NCBI RefSeq assembly: GCF_002950945.1
Contig: NZ_CP012673.1
Coordinates: 9,190,501-9,254,500 of the forward strand
Direction of reading: 5' to 3'
DNA length: 64,000 nucleotides
DNA from: Sorangium cellulosum
GTDB lineage: Bacteria > Myxococcota_A > Polyangia > Polyangiales > Polyangiaceae
Positions 7,971 through 16,769 of this stretch are shown here, in pieces. The notes under the pieces were generated by a model that saw only the letters and a program-made list of their open reading frames with translations, did not search any database and was not told the DNA's origin. How positions within the stretch are numbered: position 1 is the stretch's first letter; every line of letters begins with the position of its first letter. A program made the position numbers and the translations under genes.

Positions 7971-8942
7971 ATGAAGAGGAGCGGTGTTGTCGCCGCGGCC
8001 GTGATGGTCCTGGCCGGGCTGGTCATGATCTTGGGGGGGCTGGGCTGTCAGGCGGAGAAGAAGAAGATCACGCTGGGGTTCTCGCAGATCGGCGCGGAGA
8101 GCGAGTGGCGGACCGCGAACACCAAATCGATCGAGGAGGCCGCCAAGACGGCCGGGATCGAGCTCAAGTTCTCCGACGCGCAGCAGAAGCAGGAGAACCA
8201 GATCAAGGCCATCCGGTCGTTCATCGCCCAGAAGGTGGACGTGATCGCCTTCTCGCCCGTGGTCGAGACGGGCTGGGAGCCCGTCCTGCGCGAGGCCAAG
8301 GCGGCCAAGATCCCCGTCATCCTGACCGATCGCGCCGTGGACACCAAGGACGAGACCCTCTGGGCCACCTTCATCGGGTCGGACTTCGTCGAGGAGGGCC
8401 GCCGCGCGGCGAAGTGGCTGGTCGAGAAGATGAAGGACCACCAGGGCGCCGTCAACATCGTCGAGCTGCAGGGCACCGTCGGCTCGGCCCCCGCGATCGA
8501 CCGCAAGAAGGGGTTCGAGGAGATCCTCAAGGACAAGCCCGACTTCAAGATCATCCGCTCGCAGACGGGCGACTTCACCCGCGCCAAGGGCAAGGAGGTC
8601 ATGGAGGCGTTCCTCAAGGCGGAGGGCAAGAACATCCACGTCCTCTACGCCCACAACGACGACATGGCGATCGGCGCGATCCAGGCCATCGAGGAGGCCG
8701 GCCTCCGCCCCGGCAAGGACATCCTGATCATCTCGATCGACGCGGTGAAGGGCGCGTTCGAGGCGATGATGGCCGGCAAGCTGAACGTCACGGTCGAGTG
8801 CAGCCCCCTGCTCGGGCCGCAGCTCATGAGCGCGGTGAGCGACCTGATGGCCGGCAAGGCGTTGCCGAAGCGCATCGTGACCGAGGAGAGCGTCTTCCCG
8901 ATGGAGACCGCCGCCCAGGAGTTCCCGAAGCGCAAGTACTGA
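7971..8942 (+). CDS. ytfQ: Sugar ABC transporter substrate-binding lipoprotein (YtfQ-like)
   Basis: About 323 residues. ATG 7971 is preceded by AGGAAAGGAG. A signal sequence ends in LGGLGC (Cys26), a lipobox-like site, so the protein is probably membrane-anchored in the periplasm. The mature part is a Peripla_BP_4 fold (GFSQIGAESEWRTANTKSI, IAFSPVVETGWEPVLREA, VLYAHNDDMAIGAIQAIEEAG) of the YtfQ / arabinose-binding group. In E. coli YtfQ binds furanose galactose; here the ara context suggests arabinose, perhaps the furanose form released from arabinoxylan (inference). Confidence 0.93.
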   Translation: MKRSGVVAAAVMVLAGLVMILGGLGCQAEKKKITLGFSQIGAESEWRTANTKSIEEAAKTAGIELKFSDAQQKQENQIKAIRSFIAQKVDVIAFSPVVETGWEPVLREAKAAKIPVILTDRAVDTKDETLWATFIGSDFVEEGRRAAKWLVEKMKDHQGAVNIVELQGTVGSAPAIDRKKGFEEILKDKPDFKIIRSQTGDFTRAKGKEVMEAFLKAEGKNIHVLYAHNDDMAIGAIQAIEEAGLRPGKDILIISIDAVKGAFEAMMAGKLNVTVECSPLLGPQLMSAVSDLMAGKALPKRIVTEESVFPMETAAQEFPKRKY

Positions 8943-8992
8943 GCGCGCGCGGCGGAGAGCTGGAACTGGTGGCCGAGAGGAGGACGTGAGCG

Positions 8993-10522
8993 ATGGACAG
9001 CAACGCCGTGCCCGTGCCCGTGCTCGAGATGACGAGGATCTCCAAGCGGTTTCCCGGGGTGCAGGCGCTCCTGTCGGTCGACTTCCGCCTGCTGCCGGGC
9101 GAGGTGCACGCCCTCATGGGGCAGAACGGCGCGGGCAAGTCGACCCTGGTCAAGGTCCTCACCGGCGTCCACCCCGCGGATGAGGGGCACATCCTCCTCG
9201 AGGGCCGGGAGATCCGGCCGACGAGCCCGCTCGAGGCGCAGAAGCTCGGCATCAGCGCCGTGTTCCAGGAAGTGAACCTCTGCCCCAACCTCTCCGTCGC
9301 CGAGAACATCTGCCTCGGCCGCGAGGGGTCGAGCCCCTTCGCCCTCCGGTGGGGGGAGATGCGCCGGCGGGCCGCCGCCGCGCTCGCGGATCTGAACGTC
9401 CACATCGACGTCGCGGCGCCGCTCTCGGACTTCTCGCTGGCCGTCCAGCAGATCGTCGCGATCGCGCGCTCGCTGACCGCCAGCGCCAAGGTCCTCATCC
9501 TCGACGAGCCGACCTCGAGCCTCGCCGAGGACGAGGTCAGGAGGCTGTTCTCGGTCATCCGGCGCCTCAAGGCGCAGGGGATGGCGATCCTGTTCATCTC
9601 TCACTTCCTCGACCAGCTGTTCGAGATCTCGGACCGGATCACGGTGCTGCGGAACGGCCAGCTGGTCGGCGAGTACCCGATCGCCGCGCTGTCGCGCATG
9701 CAGCTCATCACGCACATGGTCGGGCGGGAGGTCGCGGACGAGGGCCCGACCCGGGCCGGGCGCGCCCGGGCGGAGAGGCCGGCGGGCGGGGGCGCGCCGC
9801 TCCTGCGGGCGCGCGGCCTGGGCAAGAAGGGCTCGGTCCGGGACATCGACCTCGAGGTGATGACGGGTGAGGAGCTCGGCATCGCGGGCCTCCTGGGCGC
9901 CGGAAAGACGGAGACGGCGCGGCTCCTCTTCGGGGTCGACGAGGCGGACGAGGGCACCATCGAGATCGACGGCGCGCCGGCGCGCATCGGCTCGCCGCTC
10001 GACGCGATCGCGCACGGGCTCGGGTTCTGCCCCGAGGACCGGAAGACCGAGGGCATCCTCGGCGACCTCTCGCTGCGCGAGAACATCGTCGTCGCCCTCC
10101 AGGCGAAGCGCGGCATCTTCCGCAACCTGTCCCGGGCCCGACAGGACCACATCGCCCGCAGCTACATCCAGCGGCTCGGCATCGTGGCGGCCGACGCGGA
10201 GGTGCCCATCGGCAAGCTGAGCGGCGGCAACCAGCAGAAGGCGCTCCTCGCGCGCTGGCTGGCGACGAACCCGCGCATGCTCCTCCTCGACGAGCCGACC
10301 CGCGGCATCGACGTGGCGGCCAAGGGTGAGATCATGGGCCAGGTCATGGATCTCTGCGACCGGGGCATGGCGGTGGTGTTCGTCTCCTCCGAGATGGCCG
10401 AGGCGCTGCGCTACGCGGACCGGCTCGTCGTCCTGCGCGACCGGCGCAAGGTGGCGGAGCTCGCCGCGGGCGAGGTCGACGAGCAGGCGGTGTACCGGAT
10501 CATCGCGGGAGGGTACGCGTGA
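8993..10522 (+). CDS. ytfR: Sugar ABC transporter ATPase with two nucleotide-binding domains (YtfR-like)
   Basis: A 509-residue duplicated ABC ATPase. The first domain has GQNGAGKST (Walker A) and LILDEPTSSLAEDE (Walker B), with a degenerate signature SLAVQQIV. The second domain has GLLGAGKTE, LSGGNQQKALLARWL and LLLDEPTRGID. This architecture is typical of CUT2 pentose importers. It energises uptake through the two permeases that follow; its stop overlaps the first permease start by 4 bp. Confidence 0.95.
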   Translation: MDSNAVPVPVLEMTRISKRFPGVQALLSVDFRLLPGEVHALMGQNGAGKSTLVKVLTGVHPADEGHILLEGREIRPTSPLEAQKLGISAVFQEVNLCPNLSVAENICLGREGSSPFALRWGEMRRRAAAALADLNVHIDVAAPLSDFSLAVQQIVAIARSLTASAKVLILDEPTSSLAEDEVRRLFSVIRRLKAQGMAILFISHFLDQLFEISDRITVLRNGQLVGEYPIAALSRMQLITHMVGREVADEGPTRAGRARAERPAGGGAPLLRARGLGKKGSVRDIDLEVMTGEELGIAGLLGAGKTETARLLFGVDEADEGTIEIDGAPARIGSPLDAIAHGLGFCPEDRKTEGILGDLSLRENIVVALQAKRGIFRNLSRARQDHIARSYIQRLGIVAADAEVPIGKLSGGNQQKALLARWLATNPRMLLLDEPTRGIDVAAKGEIMGQVMDLCDRGMAVVFVSSEMAEALRYADRLVVLRDRRKVAELAAGEVDEQAVYRIIAGGYA

Positions 10523-11577
10523 GCGCGGCCGCGGCTCCCCTGCGCCGGCTCGCCGGCAGGAGCACCTCCTGGCCGGTCGCGATGCTCGGCCTGCTCCTCC
10601 TCTTCAACCTCGTGAACAACCCGAGGTTCTTCGCGGTCACCGTCAAGGACGGCCACCTCTACGGCAGCGTCATCGACATCCTGAACCGCGCGTCGCCGCT
10701 CATGATCATCGCCATGGGGCTCACCCTGGTGATCGCCACCCGCGGGATCGACATCTCGGTCGGCGCGGTCGTCGCCATCTCGGGCGCGGTCGCGGCGGCG
10801 CTGATCGGCGGCGAGCTCGTGCTGAGCGGCGGGACCGGCATGGCGGACGTGACCCAGGTCCCGCTGCCGGTCGTCCTCTGCGGCGCGCTGGGCGTGGCGC
10901 TGGCCCTCGGCCTGTGGAACGGAGCGCTGGTGTCGCTGCTCGGCATGCAGCCGATCATCGCGACCCTGATCCTGCTCGTCACGGGCCGGGGCATCGCCCA
11001 GCTCATCACGGGCGGCCAGATCCTCACGATCTACTACAGCCCGTATTACGTCATCGGCAACGGCTTCCTCCTCGGCATCCCGGTCTCGCTGTTCATCGTG
11101 GCGGGCGTGGGCGCCGTGCTCGGGCTCCTGGCCCGCAAGACCGCGCTCGGCCTGTTCATCGAGGCCATCGGCATCAACCCGGTCGCCTCGCGGCTCGCCG
11201 GGATCCGCGCGCGCTCGATCACCCTCGCCTGTTATGCCGTGTGCGGGCTGTGCGCCGGCATCGCCGGGCTCATCGTGAGCTCGAACGTCAAGAGCGCCGA
11301 CGGCAACAACGCGGGCCTGCTCTTCGAGCTGGACGCCATCCTGGCCGTGGTCCTGGGCGGGACGTCGCTCTCCGGGGGCAAGTTCACGCTGGTGGGGAGC
11401 GTCATCGGCGCCCTCACCCTCCAGACGCTCACCACCACGATCTACGCGGTCGGCGTGCCGCCCGAGGTCAACCTGGTGGTGAAGGCCCTCGTCGTCTTCC
11501 TGGTCAGCATCCTGCAATCGAAGAAGGTTAGGGATCTGCTCGGGAAGCAACGGGCAGGGAGGGTGGCCATTCCATGA
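10519..11577 (+). CDS. ytfT: Sugar ABC transporter permease (YtfT-like)
   Basis: A 352-residue BPD_transp_2 permease with many hydrophobic segments and the family motif IATRGIDISVGAVVAISGA (about 73-91). The GTG start overlaps the ATPase stop in a GTGA arrangement, and the stop overlaps the next permease (ATGA), implying translational coupling. It forms the inner-membrane channel with the permease at 11574-12593. Confidence 0.94.
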   Translation: MSAAAAPLRRLAGRSTSWPVAMLGLLLLFNLVNNPRFFAVTVKDGHLYGSVIDILNRASPLMIIAMGLTLVIATRGIDISVGAVVAISGAVAAALIGGELVLSGGTGMADVTQVPLPVVLCGALGVALALGLWNGALVSLLGMQPIIATLILLVTGRGIAQLITGGQILTIYYSPYYVIGNGFLLGIPVSLFIVAGVGAVLGLLARKTALGLFIEAIGINPVASRLAGIRARSITLACYAVCGLCAGIAGLIVSSNVKSADGNNAGLLFELDAILAVVLGGTSLSGGKFTLVGSVIGALTLQTLTTTIYAVGVPPEVNLVVKALVVFLVSILQSKKVRDLLGKQRAGRVAIP

Positions 11578-12593
11578 GCGATATCGCAGCCGGCACCAGG
11601 AGCCACAGCGCAGCCGTGACCGCACCGCCGGTCCGGCTCGACCCGAGGCACCTGCCGCTCGCCGTCACCATCGGCCTGTTCGTCGTCATGTTCGGGGCCG
11701 GCTCGACCCTGTTCGACGGGTTCTTCTCGCTGCAGGTGTTCCTCAACTTCTTCATCGACAATGCCTTCCTGGCGATCAGCGCCATCGGGATGACCTTCGT
11801 CATCCTCTCCGGCGGGATCGACCTCTCGGTCGGCTCGGTCATCGCGCTGACCACGATGGTCTCGGCCTCGCTCGTCGAGAAGCACGGCGTCAGCCCGGCC
11901 GTGGTCATCCCGCTCGTCCTGGCCATGGGCGCGGGCATCGGCCTCGTGATGGGGCTGATCATCCACTACTTCGAGGTCCAGGCCTTCATCGTCACGCTGG
12001 CGGGCATGTTCCTGGCCCGAGGGCTTTGTTACCTCATCAGCATCGACTCCATCACCATCACCGACCGCTTCTACGTCGACGTCTCGTCGCACCGCATCCC
12101 GTTCCTGTTCGACACCGCGATCACCTGGAACGTGGTGATCGCGCTCGTCCTGTTCGCCGTGGCGCTCTACCTCGCGCACTACACGCGCTTCGGCCGCACG
12201 GTCTACGCGATCGGCGGCAGCGAGCAGTCCGCCCTGCTCATGGGCCTCCCGGTGCCGAGGACGAAGGTGCTCATCTACACCTTCAGCGGGTTCTGCTCGG
12301 CGCTCGCGGGCGTCGCCTTCACGTTCTACATGGTGTCCGGTTACGCGCTGCACGCCGGCGGAATGGAGATGGGCGCCATCGCCGCCGTCGTCATCGGAGG
12401 CACCCTGCTGACCGGCGGCTCCGGCACGCTCATCGGCACCCTGTTCGGCGTGCTCATCTACGGCACGATCCAGACCCTCATCATGTTCGAGGGCACGCTC
12501 AGCTCCTGGTGGACGAAGATCGTCATCGGGCTCCTCCTGCTGTTCTCCTGCCTGCTCCAGCGGCTCTTCGAGCGGCGCCCCCGTCCGGCGTGA
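11574..12593 (+). CDS. yjfF: Sugar ABC transporter permease (YjfF-like)
   Basis: A 339-residue second permease of the same family, with GMTFVILSGGIDLSVGSVIAL (about 65-85) and the C-terminal GTLLTGGSGTLIGTLFGVLIYG. Two different permeases plus a double ATPase match the YtfQRT-YjfF system. It is the last gene of the ara operon; a weak GC hairpin follows (CGGCC GCGGT GGCCG near 12612). Confidence 0.94.
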   Translation: MSDIAAGTRSHSAAVTAPPVRLDPRHLPLAVTIGLFVVMFGAGSTLFDGFFSLQVFLNFFIDNAFLAISAIGMTFVILSGGIDLSVGSVIALTTMVSASLVEKHGVSPAVVIPLVLAMGAGIGLVMGLIIHYFEVQAFIVTLAGMFLARGLCYLISIDSITITDRFYVDVSSHRIPFLFDTAITWNVVIALVLFAVALYLAHYTRFGRTVYAIGGSEQSALLMGLPVPRTKVLIYTFSGFCSALAGVAFTFYMVSGYALHAGGMEMGAIAAVVIGGTLLTGGSGTLIGTLFGVLIYGTIQTLIMFEGTLSSWWTKIVIGLLLLFSCLLQRLFERRPRPA

Positions 12594-12923
12594 CACGAGA
12601 GGATAAGGGGCGGCCGCGGTGGCCGTTTCAGGCGTGATCAGACCGGCACGCTCCGGGCATTTCTGAGCCTGACCAGCGAGCTGCGGGCGTCTCCACACGC
12701 CTCGGGCAGCTCGGGCTGGAGCGACGGGCGCGCCGCGTCGAGCGCATTGTAAATAGCACAAACAAACCCGGTCGTCCGGCAGGGGGAACAGAGCAGGCTC
12801 CGTTCTCCGCTGCAGCCTCGTGGTCACAAGACGTCGCGTGCCTGTGTCTCTGCCTGCGCAGGCGCATCTCGCGCGTGCGCCGGGGGGTCGTCCGTGCGCG
12901 TGAACAGCCGGAGAAGGCCACTC
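12594..12923. other. Gap between ara operon and GH115 gene
   Basis: No credible gene. A short GC hairpin followed by TTT lies just after the permease stop and could be a weak terminator. No copy of the 14-bp operator was found here, so the GH115 gene is either read through from the operon or has its own promoter. Confidence 0.5.
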
Positions 12924-15900
12924 ATGACAACCATCGAAGAAGATTGCATCGCCAGCGCGTCGACGCGATCCCACGGAGGAGCCGCCCGCGCGCGGCGCGC
13001 CGGTCGTCCGGGGGCGGGCCCGGGCAGACGAGCGCTCGGCGCCCTCTGGGCGAGCTGGAGGCCCCTGGTGCGGGCGGGGATCCTCTGCGGGGTACTCCCC
13101 CTCTCCTTGTCCGTGTTGGGGGGTTGTTCGGGCTCGGAGGAGGCGCCGAAGCCCGGCGATCCAGGCGCACAGCCGGGAGGGCCGGACGGGCAGCCGGGGG
13201 GGCCGGACGGGCAGCCAGGTGGTCCCGACGGGCAGCCGGGAGGGCCGGACGGGCAGCCGGGTGATCCGACGCCGCACCCGGAGGATCCGGAGAAATACGT
13301 CTCGTTCGAGCCCGGGTCCGAGAGCTTCCCCCTGGTCGCCGGCGGCAAGGCCGCGCCGCTCGTCGTGAGCTCGAGCGATCACGCCGGCGTGATCCGGGTC
13401 GTGAGCGACCTCAAGGCCGATATCGGCCGGGTCACCCAGGTCGAGCCCGAGGTCTCGCTCGACGAGATCCCTGCGTCGGACGACGTGGTGATCATCGGGA
13501 CGCTGGGCAAGAGCCCGCTCGTGGACCGGCTGGTGAGCGAGAAGAAGCTCGACGTCACCGGCATCGCGGGCCGGTGGGAGACGTCCCTTCTGCAGGTGGT
13601 GAACGACCCGGCGCCGGGCGTCCGCCGCGCGTTCGTGATCGCCGGCAGCGACCAGCGCGGGACGATCTTCGGCGCGTACGACGTCTCGAGGAACATCGGC
13701 GTGTCGCCCTGGTACTACTGGGACGACGTCCCGGCGCACGAACACGGCGAGCTGTACATCCTGCCGGGGCGCTACTCGCAGGGGGAGCCGAAGGTGAAAT
13801 ACCGCGGCTTCTTCATCAACGACGAGAACCCCGCCCTGGGCACCTGGGCGCGCAACACGTTCGGCCCCGCGCCCAACACGAGCCGCCCGAACGGCTTCAA
13901 CCACGAGCTCTACGCCAGGGTGTACGAGGTCATGCTCCGCCTCAAGGCCAACTACCTGTGGCCGGCCGTGTGGGGCAGGTCGCTCTTCGACGACGATCCC
14001 GAGAACCAGGCGCTGGCCGCCGAGTACGGGATCGTGATGGGGACATCCCACGAGGCCCCGATGATGCGGGCGCAGGACGAGTGGGATCGCTACGGGGCGT
14101 CCGGCGGCAGGTACGGCGGCAACGGGCAGTGGAACTTCGACAGGAACGCCGACGCGCTGAAGAAATACTGGACCGACAGCATCCAGCGGATGGGCGAGTT
14201 CGAGAGCGTGGTGACCGTCGGGATGCGCGGCAACGGCGACCTGCCCCTCGACGACGGCGGCAACATCGATCTGATGCAGCGGATCGTGGAAGCGCAGCGG
14301 AAGATCCTGGCCGACGTCACCGGCAAGGACGTCACCACCATCCCGCAGGTATGGACGCTCTACAAGGAGGTCCAGCGCTTCTGGGACGATGGCATGAGGG
14401 CGCCGGACGACGTGATCATCAACTGGTGCGACGACAACTGGGGCAACATGCGCGAGCTGCCCGAGCCGTCCGCGCCCCCGCGGTCCGGCGGCTACGGGCT
14501 CTACTACCACTTCGACTACGTGGGCGGCGGCCGGAACTACAAGTGGGTCGACACCAACCTCCTCCCCAACATCTGGGAGCAGCTCCACCTGTCGTACCGT
14601 TATGGAGTCGATCGGCTCTGGATGGTGAACGTCGGCGACCTGAAGAACGAGGAGCACCCGCTCGAGTTCTTCCTCGACTACGCGTGGAACCCCGAGCGGT
14701 GGCCGGTCGAGCGCATCCCCGTCTGGGAACGGCAGTGGGCGGCGCAGCAGTTCGGGCCGAAACACGCGGCCGAGATCGCCGAGGTCCTGACCATGTACTC
14801 CCGGCTCCAGTCGCGCCGGAAGCCGGAGCTGCTCAACCGGGTCATCACGCTCAACCCGAACGCCAACATCGCCACGAGCCCGGACAGCGCGGTCGTCTAC
14901 GCCGACGGCAGCCCCTTCAGCCTGATCCATTACGGTGAGGCGGAGCGGGTCGTCGCGGAGTGGCAGGCGCTCGCGGCCGAGGCGGAGCGGCTCAACCAGG
15001 AGCTGCCAGAGGACTACCGGGACGCGTACTACGAGCTCGTGCTCTACCAGGTGAAGGCCAGCGCCAATCTGTACGAGCTGCGCCTGGCCGGGTTCAAGAA
15101 CATCCTCTACGCCGCGCAGCGGCGCGCCGCCACTGAGGACATGGCCGCGACGGCCGAGGCCCGGCTCGCCGACGACAAGGCGATGTCGGCCTACTACAAC
15201 GGTCCCCTCGCCGGCGGGAAGTGGAAGGGGTTCCAGACGCAGCCCAAGATCGGCTACGGGGGGAGCTATCCTGACTCGGGCTGGCAGCAGCCGGAGCGGA
15301 ACGGCACCGTCATAGAGGACTTCATCTGGCCGGCGCTCAAGCAGGTCGACCTGCCGCGCGCGGCGGAGATGGGCGTGGCCATCGACGGGTCCGACAAGGT
15401 GTGGCCCGCGGAGCGGACGGCCGCGGTGCTGCCCGACTTCAGCCCGTTCCAGACCCAGCCGGCCCAGTACATCGAGGTCTTCAACCGCGGCCAGGGGTCG
15501 TTCGACTACCAGATCGAGGCGGACGTGCCCTGGGTGACGGTCTGGCCGAACAACGGCACGGTCGAGATGGAGGTGCGCGCCACCGTGACCGTCGACTGGG
15601 ACGAGGCGCCCCAGGGGACCACGGAGGTGCCGATCACGGTGACGGGCTCGAACGGAAGCACGGTGGCGGTGAAGGCCATCGTCCACAACCCGGCGGTGAA
15701 CCTCGCAGATCTCGAGGGGTTCGTGGAGAGCAACGGGTACGTCTCCATGGAGGCCGAGCACTTCACCCGCGCGGTGAACGCGGACCCGATCGTCTGGCAG
15801 CTGCTCCCGGACATCGGCCGGACGGCAGGGGGCATGACGCCGTTCCCGGTCACCTCGGCCAGGCAGACGCCCGGCGGGGACAGCCCGCGCCTCGAGTACA

Positions 15901-16256
15901 CGATGAACCTCGTCACCAGCGGGAGGGTGACCGTCTGGGCGTACCTCTCGCCGAGGAACAACGTGCTGCACTCCGACGGGCTGAAGTACGCCGTGTCCAT
16001 CGACGACGGGCAGCCGCAGGTCGTCAACGTCACCACCGCGCTCAACGGGATCCCGACGAACAAGTCGTGGGAGAGGAACACGTCGGACAACGTGAACCGC
16101 ACGTCGACCACGCACACGATCGCGGCGCCCGGCAAGCACGTGCTGAAGTTCTGGATGGTGGACCCGACCGTGGTGGTGCAGAAGCTGGTGGTCGACACGG
16201 GCGGGCTCAAGCCGAGTTACCTGGGGCCGCCGGAGAGCTACCGCGTGGCGGAGTAA
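12924..16256 (+). CDS. GH115 xylan alpha-glucuronidase, lipoprotein
   Basis: About 1110 residues from ATG 12924 (GGAGAAGG just upstream; a GTG at 12894 is possible). After a long basic N-terminus the signal sequence ends SLSVLGGC, a lipobox. A linker with four PGGPDGQ-type repeats follows, then the GH115 core (VKYRGFFINDENPAL, RLKANYLWPAVWG, GTSHEAPMMRAQDEWDRYG, VTVGMRGNGD) and the family's C-terminal domain (NGYVSMEAEHFTRAV). GH115 enzymes remove glucuronic or 4-O-methylglucuronic acid side chains from xylan. It complements the GH43 enzyme in stripping glucuronoarabinoxylan. Surface anchoring by lipid is inferred. Confidence 0.93.
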   Translation: MTTIEEDCIASASTRSHGGAARARRAGRPGAGPGRRALGALWASWRPLVRAGILCGVLPLSLSVLGGCSGSEEAPKPGDPGAQPGGPDGQPGGPDGQPGGPDGQPGGPDGQPGDPTPHPEDPEKYVSFEPGSESFPLVAGGKAAPLVVSSSDHAGVIRVVSDLKADIGRVTQVEPEVSLDEIPASDDVVIIGTLGKSPLVDRLVSEKKLDVTGIAGRWETSLLQVVNDPAPGVRRAFVIAGSDQRGTIFGAYDVSRNIGVSPWYYWDDVPAHEHGELYILPGRYSQGEPKVKYRGFFINDENPALGTWARNTFGPAPNTSRPNGFNHELYARVYEVMLRLKANYLWPAVWGRSLFDDDPENQALAAEYGIVMGTSHEAPMMRAQDEWDRYGASGGRYGGNGQWNFDRNADALKKYWTDSIQRMGEFESVVTVGMRGNGDLPLDDGGNIDLMQRIVEAQRKILADVTGKDVTTIPQVWTLYKEVQRFWDDGMRAPDDVIINWCDDNWGNMRELPEPSAPPRSGGYGLYYHFDYVGGGRNYKWVDTNLLPNIWEQLHLSYRYGVDRLWMVNVGDLKNEEHPLEFFLDYAWNPERWPVERIPVWERQWAAQQFGPKHAAEIAEVLTMYSRLQSRRKPELLNRVITLNPNANIATSPDSAVVYADGSPFSLIHYGEAERVVAEWQALAAEAERLNQELPEDYRDAYYELVLYQVKASANLYELRLAGFKNILYAAQRRAATEDMAATAEARLADDKAMSAYYNGPLAGGKWKGFQTQPKIGYGGSYPDSGWQQPERNGTVIEDFIWPALKQVDLPRAAEMGVAIDGSDKVWPAERTAAVLPDFSPFQTQPAQYIEVFNRGQGSFDYQIEADVPWVTVWPNNGTVEMEVRATVTVDWDEAPQGTTEVPITVTGSNGSTVAVKAIVHNPAVNLADLEGFVESNGYVSMEAEHFTRAVNADPIVWQLLPDIGRTAGGMTPFPVTSARQTPGGDSPRLEYTMNLVTSGRVTVWAYLSPRNNVLHSDGLKYAVSIDDGQPQVVNVTTALNGIPTNKSWERNTSDNVNRTSTTHTIAAPGKHVLKFWMVDPTVVVQKLVVDTGGLKPSYLGPPESYRVAE
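13160..13262 (+). repeat. In-frame 21-bp tandem repeats in the GH115 linker
   Basis: About five copies of a 21-bp unit encoding PGGPDGQ, with small changes. They form the hydrophilic linker between the lipid anchor and the catalytic domain. Copy number is likely to vary between strains. Confidence 0.8.
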
Positions 16257-16500
16257 CGAGCGTGACCGCGCAATCCGCCGAACGGGACCCGCAGCCGCGG
16301 CGCGCAGCGTCCCCATCCGGTGCAGCGAGGTAACGCCTCCAACGCGTGGGTGAGTCGTTCGTCGAGAGCACTGCTCGCCGGTCTCATCGGCACTGCGCCG
16401 CCATGGATATCGAGGCGGATCGAGCAGCGCCGCCGAGCGTCCCCAGGGGCGCAACCCGGCGTTCCGCCGACAGTCACAAAATTCAGCACAGGCGTAATTA

Positions 16501-16527
16501 ACCCAGGTCGGTATCCCCAACCTGGGT
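16501..16527. terminator. Hairpin, possible terminator
   Basis: ACCCAGGT (16501-16508) pairs with ACCTGGGT (16520-16527) around an 11-nt loop. There is no T tract. It may end GH115 transcription. Confidence 0.35.
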
Positions 16528-16565
16528 CGAGCACGACCACGAATCCGGTTCGGATCAGAGCGACG

Positions 16566-16605
16566 TGATCGTTTGATCCATCCGATGATCCGTTCGATCC
16601 ATCCG
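16566..16605. repeat. Two 19-20-bp direct repeats upstream of a lipoprotein gene
   Basis: TGATCGTTTGATCCATCCG at 16566-16584 and TGATCCGTTCGATCCATCCG at 16586-16605, about two helix turns apart. They lie 165 bp before the lipoprotein start and could be regulator-binding sites. Confidence 0.45.
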
Positions 16606-16769
16606 CGCGAGGAGGCGAGCGTGCTCGGCGCGACGTACACTCGACGAACGGCGTCGTCGCCCTCCTTTGCCGCGCGGGAGAGCAGCTTCGCGCCCGCGAT
16701 CCGCGCCGGAGCTCCTGCGGCACGCCGTGTGCTTTATCCGTGTGCTTTACGAGCGGAAAGAGGCACAGG

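Larger units (their letters stand above)
16257..16769. other. Gap with hairpin and direct repeats
   Basis: No gene recognised on either strand; long open frames here are shadows. It contains an 8-bp stem hairpin at 16501-16527 and a pair of 19-bp direct repeats at 16566-16605, described separately. Confidence 0.5.

Noticed and set aside
13160..13262. Regular repeats that could be mistaken for a CRISPR array
   Set aside because: They are 21-bp in-frame repeats without spacers, encoding the PGGPDGQ linker of the GH115 lipoprotein.
11442..16640. Very long minus-strand open frame of over 1700 codons opposite the permease and GH115 genes
   Set aside because: It is a high-GC shadow: the plus strand holds well-recognised genes, and the minus translation is Arg/Val/His/Asp low-complexity with no known domain.
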